A stretch of DNA of 64,000 nucleotides from Roseateles saccharophilus (GTDB lineage: Bacteria; Pseudomonadota; Gammaproteobacteria; Burkholderiales; Burkholderiaceae_C). The stretch is taken from positions 109,980-173,979 of the forward strand of contig NZ_SMBU01000010.1 of assembly GCF_004342485.1 (NCBI RefSeq). The letters run 5' to 3'. The notes under the pieces are model-generated. The model saw only the letters and a program-made list of their open reading frames with translations. It was not told the origin of the DNA and did not search any database. Of this stretch, positions 1 to 7,513 are shown in pieces; position 1 is the stretch's first letter; each line of letters begins with the position of its first letter. The position numbers and the translations under genes are program-made.

Positions 1-288
1 CCGGTCGCCAGCGACCCGCGCTTCCCGACCACCCGCGTCGCCCTGCTGGAGGCCGAGCCGCTGCAGGGCCGCCGCCACCAGATCCGCCGCCACCTGAAGC
101 ACATCGCCCATCCCATCCTCGGCGATGCGACGCATGGCAAGGGGCCGCTGAACCGCGCGGTCGCCGCCTTTCTCGGCACGCAGCGGCTGTGGCTGCATGC
201 GCGAGAGCTGAGCCTGGTGCATCCGGTCACTGGCGTGCCGCTGCAACTGCAGGCGCCACCCGATGCACGGTGGCCCGCTTCGGGATAA
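1..288 (+). CDS. truC: tRNA pseudouridine synthase TruC, 3' end only
   Basis: This is the C-terminal 95 codons of an RluA-superfamily pseudouridine synthase; the start lies left of the window. The stretch GRRHQIRRHLKHIAHPILGD followed by THGKGPLNR matches the C-terminal signature of the TruC subgroup, which makes pseudouridine 65 in tRNAs. The catalytic Asp domain is outside the window, so the call rests on the C-terminal motif alone. Another RluA-family member is possible but less likely, because the RRHLKHIAHP spelling is typical of TruC. The frame is open from base 1 to the TAA at 286-288. Confidence 0.8.
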   Translation, partial: PVASDPRFPTTRVALLEAEPLQGRRHQIRRHLKHIAHPILGDATHGKGPLNRAVAAFLGTQRLWLHARELSLVHPVTGVPLQLQAPPDARWPASG

Positions 289-322
289 GAATCCTCCGCT
301 CCAACCCCGACAGGAGACCGGC

Positions 323-1321
323 ATGGCCATCCAAGGCATCAAGGCGCAGTACGAGCATCGCGGCCCGGTGCCGCAGGACGTCATCCAGGCCCTGGCCTTC
401 GAGCCGCCCGCGCCGGGCTCCGGCCAGGCTCTCGTGGCCGTGCTGGCCGCGCCCATCAACCCATCCGACGTGCTGATGCTGACCGGCGGCTACGGCATCC
501 TGCCGCCGCTGCCGGCCGTGGGCGGCAGCGAGGGCGTGGGCCGCGTCATCAGCGTCGGCGAGGGCGTGAGCCATCTCGCGGCCGGCCAGACGGTGCTGCT
601 GCCGGCCGGCAGCGGCACCTGGGCCAGCCATCTCGTCGCCGACGCGAAGCGCCTCGTGCCCCTGCCTGCCGGTGCGGACGCGCAGCAGCTGTCGATGCTG
701 ACGGTGAACCCCGCGACGGCCTCGCTGATGCTGTCGGAGTTCGTCGCGCTGCAGCCGGGCGACTGGGTCATCCAGAACGTCGCCAACTCGGGCGTGGGCG
801 GCTACCTGACCCAGCTGGCCCGGCTGCGTGGCCTTCGCACGGTCAACATCGTGCGGCGCGAGAGCGCGGCGGCCGTCGTGAAGGCCGATGGTGGCGACGT
901 GGTGCTGGTGGATGGCGACGACCTCGCCAGGCGCGTGAAGGACGCGGTGTCGGGCGCGCCCATCCGTTTGGGGCTGGATGCCGTGGGCGGCAAGGCGACG
1001 AACCGGCTGGCGATGTGCGTCGCCGAGGGCGGCACCGTCATCAACTACGGGCTGATGAGCGGCGAACCCTGCGTCGTGTCGCCGCAGTCCTTCGTGTTCA
1101 ACGACCTGACGCTGCGTGGCTTCTGGCTGGCCAAGTGGTTCCGCACCGCCAGCCGCGAGGCCCAGATGGCGCTGTATGGCGAGCTGACGAAGCTGATCGC
1201 CACCGGCCAGCTGAAGGTGCGCATCCACGCGACCTATCCGGTGGAGCAGATCAAGGAGGCCATCGCCGCCGCAGCCAGCGGCGAGCGCGACGGCAAGATC
1301 CTGGTCGTGCCCCACCCCTGA
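323..1321 (+). CDS. MDR-family NADPH-dependent reductase, 2-enoyl thioester reductase-like
   Basis: A 332-residue medium-chain dehydrogenase/reductase. The GroES-like half occupies roughly residues 1-130 and contains the family stretch AAPINPSDVLMLTGGYG. The Rossmann half follows, with NSGVGGYLTQLARLRG near 155. The zinc ligands of classical alcohol dehydrogenases are not visible, and the overall pattern resembles MECR/ETR-type enoyl-thioester reductases, so NADPH-dependent reduction of an enoyl thioester or a quinone is likely. An in-frame upstream ATG at 263 exists, but the start at 323 is preferred because AGGAG precedes it at a normal distance and the protein then begins where the family begins. 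Substrate is unknown. Confidence 0.8.
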   Translation: MAIQGIKAQYEHRGPVPQDVIQALAFEPPAPGSGQALVAVLAAPINPSDVLMLTGGYGILPPLPAVGGSEGVGRVISVGEGVSHLAAGQTVLLPAGSGTWASHLVADAKRLVPLPAGADAQQLSMLTVNPATASLMLSEFVALQPGDWVIQNVANSGVGGYLTQLARLRGLRTVNIVRRESAAAVVKADGGDVVLVDGDDLARRVKDAVSGAPIRLGLDAVGGKATNRLAMCVAEGGTVINYGLMSGEPCVVSPQSFVFNDLTLRGFWLAKWFRTASREAQMALYGELTKLIATGQLKVRIHATYPVEQIKEAIAAAASGERDGKILVVPHP

Positions 1322-1329
1322 GAAGGGGC

Positions 1330-2064
1330 TCAGCGGACTGCGGCGGGCAGCCAGCGCGCGCGGATGCGCTGCAACTCGCCGCGCGCCTCCAGGCGCTGGA
1401 TGGCCTGGTCGAAGGCCTGCAGGTCGGCCTCGGTCAGCGTCTTGCGGCTGAGCTTGTAGCTGACGCTGTCGTGCAGCATGGGGATGGCCAGCTCGACGAG
1501 GGGCAGGTCGGCCGCGCGCGCGGCGTAGGCGATGGCCATGCTGTCGCCGAACAGCACGTCGCCGCGGCCGAGTTGCAGCAGCTGCACGCCCTTGGCATAG
1601 TCTTCGAACCGGGTCAGCAGGCCGCGCGCTTCGAACTCGCCGACGATGGCCAGGCTCGCCGGCCCGCGGTGGGTGAGCAGGCGCAGACCGGCGCCCAGCA
1701 GCTCGTCCATCGAGCGGGCCTTGGGTATGGGTGCGTCGGCACGCACGAAGGCGCCGTAGGCCTCCTCGCGGTAGGGCCGCGTGTACCAGGCCACGGCGCT
1801 GGGGACGACGGTCGCGGCGACCAGCAGGTCGAGCTCGCCACGGGTCAGCATCGGCAGGCGGCGGTTGCGCGGCACCTCGCGCACATAGCTCACCTCGCAA
1901 CCCACCTCCTTGGCGACGGCCGCGAGCAGCTCGGTCTCCAGGCCGGTGTGATGGCCGTCCGCATCGACGAAGGAATAGGGTCGCCAGTCCTCGAAGGGCA
2001 CGCGCAGCGGCCGCGTGCAGGCCGCTGCTGCCATCAGCGGTGCGAGCAGCATCAGCCACCCCAT
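1330..2064 (-). CDS. Periplasmic solute-binding protein, family 3 (amino-acid type)
   Basis: A 244-residue exported protein with a short hydrophobic signal segment (MGWLMLLAPLMAAAA) followed by a bacterial solute-binding domain. Typical stretches are RPYSFVDADGHHTGLETEL, GELDLLVAATVVPSA and WYTRPYREEAYG, as in polar amino-acid binding proteins and in receptor-like relatives. No ABC permease or ATPase gene is adjacent, so it may work with a distant transporter or as a stand-alone periplasmic sensor-like protein. The ATG at 2064 has no clear Shine-Dalgarno sequence, and a hairpin terminator lies just upstream at 2096-2132. The natural promoter may have been altered by the insertion to its right. 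It converges on the MDR gene with an 8-nt gap. Confidence 0.8.
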   Translation of the reverse strand: MGWLMLLAPLMAAAACTRPLRVPFEDWRPYSFVDADGHHTGLETELLAAVAKEVGCEVSYVREVPRNRRLPMLTRGELDLLVAATVVPSAVAWYTRPYREEAYGAFVRADAPIPKARSMDELLGAGLRLLTHRGPASLAIVGEFEARGLLTRFEDYAKGVQLLQLGRGDVLFGDSMAIAYAARAADLPLVELAIPMLHDSVSYKLSRKTLTEADLQAFDQAIQRLEARGELQRIRARWLPAAVR

Positions 2065-2095
2065 AAGAACAAATCATGTGAACGCATGAAGACGC

Positions 2096-2132
2096 AAAAG
2101 CCCCAGGCGCATCAAGCACTTGGGGCTTTTTT
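2096..2132. terminator. Bidirectional Rho-independent terminator at the edge of the relic element
   Basis: Arms AAAAGCCCCA (2096-2105) and TGGGGCTTTT (2121-2130) pair perfectly and are followed by more T on the plus strand. The mirrored A/T flanks suit termination in both directions. No plus-strand gene ends directly before it, so it looks like a leftover from the locus as it was before the insertion at about 2169. Confidence 0.7.
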
Positions 2133-2168
2133 CATGTCACGTCCGATCATGTCCGCGCATTGCAGCGC

Positions 2169-2236
2169 AGGGGAACAAGGGGCACATTTGGAGGAACGGA
2201 GGCGAAATCGCCCCACCGGCCGAGGATTGTTCCCCT
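2169..2236. repeat. Inverted copies of AGGGGAACAA upstream of the integrase fragment
   Basis: AGGGGAACAA lies at 2169-2178 and its reverse complement TTGTTCCCCT at 2227-2236, directly before the integrase ATG at 2237. A third copy in direct orientation is at 3931-3940, followed by a partial copy GGGGAACA at 3944-3951. Repeats of this kind next to an integrase start are usually arm-type binding sites for the N-terminal domain, and they may also mark the att region. Confidence 0.5.
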
Positions 2237-2542
2237 ATGCCCCTCACCGACCTGGAATGCAGGAACGCCGCTTGCCCGGCTGAACTGAAGCGCGTCCGGT
2301 TTGCCGATGGCCAGGGTCTTTACTTGGAAGTCGCGCCCAACGGCTCCAAGCGCTGGTTCTGGAAGTACTACTTCGACGGCAAGGAGAAGCGCCTGGCGCT
2401 GGGCTCCTACCCCGAGACTGCGTCGAAGGCCGCACGGCTGAGGCGAGATGAAGCCCGGCTGCTCCAGCAGGCCGGCTCGGACCCTGCGCAGGAGCGGATC
2501 GTTGCCAAGCTGCAACGCAAGGCGGTAGCTCGATCAGGGTGA
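2237..2542 (+). pseudogene. Tyrosine integrase, N-terminal arm-binding fragment only
   Basis: The 101-residue product begins MPLTDLECRNAACP and continues through RFADGQGLYLEVAPNGSKRW and KEKRLALGSYPETASKAARL. This is the DUF4102-type arm DNA-binding domain of P4-like phage integrases. Full-length relatives have about 400 residues; the core-binding and catalytic domains with the R-H-R-Y residues are missing. After about residue 90 the sequence leaves the family pattern and stops. It is therefore a broken gene, although the isolated domain could still bind arm sites such as the AGGGGAACAA repeats. Confidence 0.8.
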
Positions 2543-2563
2543 AGACACCCCCGTCGGCCAGCG

Positions 2564-2767
2564 TCAGTTCTCGACGCCGGCGCCCTGACCAGTTCGTGCA
2601 ACGGGCTCCGCGTGTCGACAGAACCAGGCCACGAAGGAGGACTTGGCGCGGGGCCTGCTGTAGCGCTGCTTCCTGAACGTCAGGCGGACGCGACCTGCCC
2701 AGCCGGCATCGATCTCGACGCGCATCTCGTCGTCGATGGCACAAGCAGGGTCGGGCAAACTGAGCAT
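2564..2767 (-). CDS. Short hypothetical protein in the relic element
   Basis: A 67-residue frame beginning MLSLPDPACAIDDEMRVEID and rich in Trp, Arg and Lys (WAGRVRLTFRKQRYSRPRAK). Its composition is more protein-like than a random antisense frame, but I do not recognise the family. It fills most of the stretch between the integrase fragment and the next regulator (2543-2864), which otherwise holds only the promoter of that regulator. It may be a remnant of the element's cargo and may be truncated at its 3' end. Treat as tentative. Confidence 0.3.
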   Translation of the reverse strand: MLSLPDPACAIDDEMRVEIDAGWAGRVRLTFRKQRYSRPRAKSSFVAWFCRHAEPVARTGQGAGVEN

Positions 2768-2846
2768 GAACAGCTACACGCCAGCCCGACGCCGGGAGTC
2801 CAGCCTCATCACAAGGGAGGCAACTTGACATTTTCTTTGTGGATGC

Positions 2847-2882
2847 TTTCCAATTATTGTCGACGTGCTTTACAATTTTGGT
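2847..2882 (+). promoter_or_regulatory. Promoter of the HTH-ATPase-STAS gene, leaderless type
   Basis: A -10-like TACAAT lies at 2871-2876, exactly 6 nt before the ATG at 2883, so the transcript would begin at or next to the start codon. TTTCCA at 2847-2852 is a weak -35 candidate with an 18-nt spacer. A stronger TTGACA at 2825-2830 is too far away for this -10. The small dyad CAATTATTG (2851-2859) between them could be an operator for the gene's own HTH domain; that is speculation. Confidence 0.45.
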
Positions 2883-3887
2883 ATGACAACCGCAGACGAA
2901 TTCCAGCTTCTACGGCTAGTGGCGGCTGACGCGCGCAACGTGGCCACGCGGCTGGCCATTGCATTAGGCCTCACCCGCCAGGCCGCCAGCGCGCGGCTGC
3001 TCAAGGCCGTAAAGGCAGGGCTGCTTGAGCGCACTGGTCATGGTGCCGGGGTGCGCTATGCCCTGCGCACCACCAGCGAGGTGCAGCACTCCTACGAGCG
3101 CGCGGGGCTCTCCGAGCAGCGGGTCTGGCAGAGCCTGCTGGCTCCGGTCGTGGCTGACCTACCCGAGAACGTGCGCGACGTCTGGCACTACGGCTTGACC
3201 GAGATGATCAACAATGCGGTGGACCACTCTGGCTCGCCCCAGGTGCATGTGGGCCTGCGGCGCAATGCCTTATTCACCCAGGCCTGGGTGGTGGACGACG
3301 GTGAAGGCATCTTCCTGCGCATCCAGCGTGCTTTGGATCTGTTCGACCCGCGTGAGGCCATCCTGGAGCTAGCTAAGGGCAAGTTCACCACCGATCCCGC
3401 CAACCACTCGGGCGAAGGCATCTTTTTCTCGTCCAAGGTGTTCGATGTGTTCGACATCCGTTCGGGGCTGGCGCATTTCGCCCACGACGACGGCAAGGTG
3501 GACGTGCTCTTCGAGCGCGACGCCGCAGCCCCTGGCACCACGGTGTTCATGCAACTGGCCAACGACAGCCCGCGCACCACGCGCGAGGTGTTCGACAAGT
3601 TCGCGGCTCCCGAGGAATACACCTTTGCCAAGACCCTTGTGCCGGTGCGCCTTGCCCAGCACGAAGGCGAAAAACTCGTCTCGCGCTCGCAGGCCAAGCG
3701 CCTGACCATGCGTTTCGAGCGCTTCCAGACCGTGGTGCTGGACTTCACCGCCGTGGCCGAGATCGGTCAGGCCTTCGCTGATGAGGTATTCCGCGTGTTC
3801 CAGAACGCCCACCCCGGCACCACCCTGGTTCCTGTGAACATGGCTCCGGGCGTGAAGGCTATGGTGTCCAGGGCACGCGCCGGCTGA
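2883..3887 (+). CDS. HTH / HATPase / STAS-like (DUF4325) regulatory protein
   Basis: A 334-residue protein with three domains. Residues 10-65 form a winged-helix-like DNA-binding region (TRQAASARLLKAVKAGLLER). Residues about 100-230 carry a GHKL ATPase: N box YGLTEMINNAVDHS near 103-116, G1 box VDDGEGI near 137-143, and NHSGEGIFF near 174-182 as the lid. Residues about 255-330 form a STAS-like DUF4325 domain (VVLDFTAVAEIGQAFADEVF). Anti-sigma-type kinase and STAS antagonist are normally separate partner-switching proteins; here they are joined with a DNA-binding domain. No His phosphoacceptor domain is visible. The gene is intact inside a decayed integrative element, which suggests it is cargo that has been kept. 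The ATG at 2883 is preferred over the GTG at 2865, which overlaps the promoter. Target and signal are unknown. Confidence 0.75.
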   Translation: MTTADEFQLLRLVAADARNVATRLAIALGLTRQAASARLLKAVKAGLLERTGHGAGVRYALRTTSEVQHSYERAGLSEQRVWQSLLAPVVADLPENVRDVWHYGLTEMINNAVDHSGSPQVHVGLRRNALFTQAWVVDDGEGIFLRIQRALDLFDPREAILELAKGKFTTDPANHSGEGIFFSSKVFDVFDIRSGLAHFAHDDGKVDVLFERDAAAPGTTVFMQLANDSPRTTREVFDKFAAPEEYTFAKTLVPVRLAQHEGEKLVSRSQAKRLTMRFERFQTVVLDFTAVAEIGQAFADEVFRVFQNAHPGTTLVPVNMAPGVKAMVSRARAG

Positions 3888-4101
3888 TCGCGTGAACAGC
3901 GCAGGGCTTGGGTGGTAGCGTCGCTGGCGTAGGGGAACAAATCGGGGAACATTCAAGCGCCAAAAGCCGCAGAGTGAGCATTGGCGCGGCCTGCATTGAA
4001 GTGTTCAATCTCCAGCAGCATCAGCAGTCGTCTCGGCATGTCGGCCTCCACGGTGGCGGCTGGCACAGGATAGCGCCGCAGACACGGCACCGGGGCCTGC
4101 C
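3888..4101. other. Right edge of the relic element, no confident gene
   Basis: The stretch contains the direct repeat AGGGGAACAA (3931-3940) and the partial copy to 3951. On the minus strand a 28-codon frame runs from an ATG at 4039, preceded by GGAG, to a TGA at 3953. Its product begins MPRRLLMLLEIEHF and ends exactly where the repeat begins. It could be the start of a chromosomal gene cut by the insertion, but it is too short to identify. Confidence 0.35.
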
Positions 4102-6039
4102 TCAGTGCGGCGCCAGCACCTTCACGTCCAGCCCCGAGGCCTGGCCCTTCCCGTGGTAGAGCTTCTGCGTGGCGGCCTGGAAGTCCTCGGCCTTGGCGCT
4201 GCGCAGGGGCACGAAGCTCTGCGGGTTGCGGTCGATCAGCGGGAACCAGCTGCTCTGGACCTGCACCATGATGCGGTGGCCGCGGCGGAAGCTGTGGTTG
4301 ATGTCCTGCAGCTCGACCCTGAGCTCCTCGACCTGGCCCGGCACCATGGCCTCGGCGGCCTCGAAGCCCTTGCGGAAGCGCCCGCGTAGCGGGTCGCCGC
4401 GCACGAGCTGCTGGTAGCCGGCGAGCGGGGCATCCGGCGCCTCGGCATCCTCGCTGCGGGGCTGGCGCTTCTTCGGCGCTGCGCCCTCTTCCTCTTCCAG
4501 GTCGCTGGGGTAGACGTCAATGAGCTTGACGACCCAGTCAGCATCGGTGCCGCTCGTGGATGCGAACAGCCTCGCGGTGATGGGGCCGGCGAGGGTCACG
4601 TCCTCCTCGAGCACGTCGCTGCGGTAGGTCAGCACATCGGGCCGGGTGGACGCGAAGCGCTGGTCGCCCACCATGTACTCCTGCGGCACGCCCTGGGTCG
4701 TGTAGCCGACGAAGGGCACAGGCTTGGCCGGGTCGCTGGTCCAGGTATCGAAGGCGGGCTCGGCCGCATCGAGCGGCGTGAAGCTGAGCCGGCCGCCGGC
4801 GGCGAAATAGAGCCTGCGGGCCTGGGCCTCGCGCGGCGGCCAGGCGTCGTAGTGGCGCCAGATGTTGGTGCCGGTCTCGAAGACGGTGGCGCGGGCGATC
4901 TTCGGCGCCTTGGGGTCGGGCGCGTCGCGCAGGTATTGCTCGAAGAAGGGCAGCAGCACCTCCTTCTGGAACTGCTCGGCCGTGGGCTGGTGGAACTGCA
5001 CGCGGCCCAGGCTGCGACCCGGCGCGCCTATCCAGCCGCCGTGCACCCAGGGGCCCATGACGAGGCGGTTGTCGGTCGCGGGGCTCTGCTTCGCGATGGC
5101 GCGGAAGGTGGCCAGCGGGCCGGCCAGGTCCTCGGCATCGAACCAGCCGCCGACGGTCAGCACGGCGGCGTGGATGTTCTTCAGATGGGGCGTGATCGCA
5201 CGTGTCTTCCAGAAGGCGTCGTAGCTGTCGTGGCCGAGCTGGTCGTCGAAATAGTGGTTGGGCTTGCCATCCTGGGCCAGGCGCGCGGCCATCGCGTCGA
5301 GGTTGCTGAACTGCAGGAAGAACTCATAGCCGTCGGCGGTGCCGTAGTCGAACTCCGGCCAGCGCTTGGGCGGCTTCACAGGCGTGAGCTGGGGCTTGAA
5401 GGATGTGTAGAAGCCGAAGTTGGCGGCCAGCATGAAGGCGCCGCCGTGGAAGCTGTCGTCGCCCATATAGAGGTCGGTCACCGGCGCCTGGGGCGACGCG
5501 GCCTTGATGGCCGGGTGCGAGTCGATGATGGACGCCGACGTGTAGAAGCCCGGGTAGGAGATGCCCCAGAGGCCGACGCGGCCGTTGTTGCCCGGCACGT
5601 GGTCGATCAGCCATTGCACGCTGTCATGGGTGTCGCTGCTCTCGTCGGTGTCGGTGGGCAGCTTCTTGACCGGCCGGTGCGGCGTCATCTCGACAAACGT
5701 GCCCTCGGACATGAAGCGGCCGCGCACGTCCTGGCAGACGAAGATGTAGCCGGCCTTCAGGAAGTCGTCGTTGGGCGCGATGTGGCGCACGCCGTCGCCC
5801 TCGACGCCGTAGGGACCGCAGCCATAGGGCGTGCGCGTCATCAGCAGCGGGTAGCGTCGGGTCTGGTCCTTGGGCACGTAGACGGCGGTGAAGAGCTTGC
5901 TGCCGTCGCGCACCGGGATGCGGTACTCGTACTTGGTGTAGTGCTCGCGGGGTTCGTACTTGGGAGGCTCGGACGGTGTGTCGGCCAGCGCGGGCGCGGC
6001 CATGCAAAGGGCGGCAAGTGCCGCGCAGCAAATTTTCAA
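4102..6039 (-). CDS. CocE/NonD family hydrolase (X-Pro dipeptidyl-peptidase S15 type), exported
   Basis: A 645-residue serine hydrolase. A signal peptide (LKICCAALAALCMAAPALA) is followed by the S15 alpha/beta-hydrolase domain with CQDVRGRFMSEG, the nucleophile elbow GLWGISYPGF and the later stretch GPWVHGGW carrying the likely catalytic His. The C-terminal third is the jelly-roll domain typical of CocE and glutaryl-7-ACA acylase relatives (ITARLFASTSGTDADWVVKL). I place the start at the TTG at 6039 because GGGAGGGG precedes it and the signal peptide begins there; longer in-frame starts run into the upstream gene. It probably cleaves an ester or amide in the periplasm. It follows the BNR-repeat gene by 34 nt and is likely co-transcribed with it. 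Confidence 0.8.
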   Translation of the reverse strand: MKICCAALAALCMAAPALADTPSEPPKYEPREHYTKYEYRIPVRDGSKLFTAVYVPKDQTRRYPLLMTRTPYGCGPYGVEGDGVRHIAPNDDFLKAGYIFVCQDVRGRFMSEGTFVEMTPHRPVKKLPTDTDESSDTHDSVQWLIDHVPGNNGRVGLWGISYPGFYTSASIIDSHPAIKAASPQAPVTDLYMGDDSFHGGAFMLAANFGFYTSFKPQLTPVKPPKRWPEFDYGTADGYEFFLQFSNLDAMAARLAQDGKPNHYFDDQLGHDSYDAFWKTRAITPHLKNIHAAVLTVGGWFDAEDLAGPLATFRAIAKQSPATDNRLVMGPWVHGGWIGAPGRSLGRVQFHQPTAEQFQKEVLLPFFEQYLRDAPDPKAPKIARATVFETGTNIWRHYDAWPPREAQARRLYFAAGGRLSFTPLDAAEPAFDTWTSDPAKPVPFVGYTTQGVPQEYMVGDQRFASTRPDVLTYRSDVLEEDVTLAGPITARLFASTSGTDADWVVKLIDVYPSDLEEEEGAAPKKRQPRSEDAEAPDAPLAGYQQLVRGDPLRGRFRKGFEAAEAMVPGQVEELRVELQDINHSFRRGHRIMVQVQSSWFPLIDRNPQSFVPLRSAKAEDFQAATQKLYHGKGQASGLDVKVLAPH

Positions 6040-6073
6040 AGGCCCCTCCCTGGGCTGGCGTGGAAAGAAGGAA

Positions 6074-7150
6074 TCAGCCGAACTTGACCGCGTAGATCGG
6101 CGGCAGATGGGCCGACACGGTCTGCCAGCTGTCGCCGGCATCGGCGCTGGCCCACAGGCCGCCGGTCGTCGAGCCCATCATCAATTGCTCGCCGGCGTCG
6201 TCCACCGCGAGGCCGTGGCGGAAGACCAGGTCGTAGCAGTGCTGCTGCGGCAGGCCGGTGCGCAACACGTCAAAGCTCTTGCCGCCGTCGCGGGTGCGCG
6301 TGACGCACAGGGCCGCATCGACCGGCACGCGGCGTTCGTCCTTGACGGCCGGCACGAACCAGGCCGTCTGCGGGTCGGCCGGATGCGCGGCGACGGCGAA
6401 GCCGAAGCTCGACGGCTGCGCCTGTGTCTCGACCCAGCTGGCGCCGTTGTCCTCGGAGCGGAAGATGCCGCAGTGGTGCTGGCACCAGAGCACGTCCGGC
6501 GCCGCGCGGCAGCGGGCGATGAGGTGGGGGTCCTGCGAGTTCTCGTCGCCCGCCAGCTCGGGCGGCATGAAGTCGGCGCGCATGCCCTTGGCGCGCAGGC
6601 CCCAGGTCCGGCCGCCGTCGGTGGTGCGCCAGGCGCCGCCGCAGGAAACGCCGACCAGCAGTTCCTCCGGCCGGCCGGGATATGGGCAGATGGAGTGCAG
6701 GGCCGGCGCGGGGTTGCCGCCGCCCATCCACTGCAGGCGCCGCGGGTCGCCCCACAGCATCTCGTCGAGCTGCCAGGACTCGCCCTTGTCGCGGCTGACG
6801 AACAGCCCGCCCGGCACACTGCCGCACCAGATCGCGTCGCCCGCGCGCTCCAGCGCGAACACCTGCTGCAGCTTCCACTCCGGGCCCTCGGCCCCGGCAG
6901 GCTGCGGCGGGAAGCTGGGGGCCGCCACCTCGCGCCAGGTCCGGCCGGCGTCGTCGCTGGCGTGCAGCTTGGCACCGAAGTGGCCGAGGTTGAGGCCGGC
7001 CAGCATATGGCCCGAGGCGTCGGGCGGCAGCAGCATCGTGACGGGGTCGGCGAGGAAGCTGAGGTTCTCGATCTGCCAGCCCCCGCCGCGGCGGCGCAGT
7101 TCGAACAGGCCTTTGCGGGTCGCGGCCCAGGCGCGGTCTTGAGTCGTCAT
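6074..7150 (-). CDS. BNR/WD40-YVTN-like beta-propeller protein
   Basis: A 358-residue protein with repeated sialidase-type Asp-box motifs: SDDAGRTW, SRDKGESW, TTDGGRTW, SEDNGASW, TRDGGKSF and SADAGDSW. These six boxes, spaced about 45-70 residues, indicate a six-bladed propeller. No signal peptide is visible, so it is probably cytoplasmic, and the catalytic arginine triad of true sialidases is not evident. Two Cys-His clusters (WCQHHCGIF and SCGGAW) could bind a metal. The MoaD-like gene lies only 3 nt upstream in the same direction. The pairing suggests a shared function, but none is established here. Confidence 0.7.
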   Translation of the reverse strand: MTTQDRAWAATRKGLFELRRRGGGWQIENLSFLADPVTMLLPPDASGHMLAGLNLGHFGAKLHASDDAGRTWREVAAPSFPPQPAGAEGPEWKLQQVFALERAGDAIWCGSVPGGLFVSRDKGESWQLDEMLWGDPRRLQWMGGGNPAPALHSICPYPGRPEELLVGVSCGGAWRTTDGGRTWGLRAKGMRADFMPPELAGDENSQDPHLIARCRAAPDVLWCQHHCGIFRSEDNGASWVETQAQPSSFGFAVAAHPADPQTAWFVPAVKDERRVPVDAALCVTRTRDGGKSFDVLRTGLPQQHCYDLVFRHGLAVDDAGEQLMMGSTTGGLWASADAGDSWQTVSAHLPPIYAVKFG

Positions 7151-7153
7151 GGT

Positions 7154-7423
7154 TCAGCCTCCAGAGAGTGCTTGCAGGACGTGGACCCGGCTGCCCGGGC
7201 CGAGCGGATCGGACAGCCCGCGCAGGTCGCGCGCACGCCGGCCGTCGACGAAGACGACGACATTGGGGCGCAGATGGCCCTGGTCGTCGAGGATGTAGCC
7301 GCGCAGGCGCGGGTTGGTCGCGAACGCGGCGTCCAGGCCCGCGCGCAGCGTGGCCGCCGCCGTGTCGACGACGGGCGTGTCGACGAAGCGGCGCAGCTGG
7401 GGCGTGAACTCGATGCGGGCCAT
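7154..7423 (-). CDS. MoaD/ThiS-family ubiquitin-like protein
   Basis: An 89-residue beta-grasp protein ending in HVLQALSGG, with the C-terminal Gly-Gly that MoaD and ThiS proteins need for adenylation and thiocarboxylation. The internal pattern (NPRLRGYILDDQGHLRPNVV) is typical of the MoaD-like sulfur carriers annotated beside BNR-repeat proteins rather than of moaD in a molybdopterin operon. No moaE, moeB or thiF homologue is near. The ATG at 7423 is chosen; an ATG three codons upstream at 7432 is equally possible. It heads the unit that continues into the BNR and CocE genes. Confidence 0.7.
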   Translation of the reverse strand: MARIEFTPQLRRFVDTPVVDTAAATLRAGLDAAFATNPRLRGYILDDQGHLRPNVVVFVDGRRARDLRGLSDPLGPGSRVHVLQALSGG

Positions 7424-7513
7424 GCGCGGCATCATCGGCCCTGCCCTGGCCGAGTTCCAGTGCCGAAAGCCCTGGCTTCCGGCAGGCGCGGGGCGCCCGC
7501 CGAGAATGCACCG

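Larger units (their letters stand above)
2169..3951. mobile_element. Decayed integrative element (relic)
   Basis: This roughly 1.8-kb segment starts and ends with the sequence AGGGGAACAA (2169-2178 and 3931-3940). It contains only the first quarter of a tyrosine integrase, a short minus-strand frame and one complete regulator gene. Its intergenic sequence is visibly more AT-rich than the surroundings (for example 2822-2882). I infer that an integrative element landed here and then lost most of its body by deletion. The exact ends are uncertain because the repeats could be integrase arm-binding sites rather than the recombination core. Confidence 0.5.

Noticed and set aside
6074..7150. True sialidase
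   Set aside because: Asp boxes are present, but there is no visible arginine triad, FRIP motif or signal peptide; a generic beta-propeller is the safer call.
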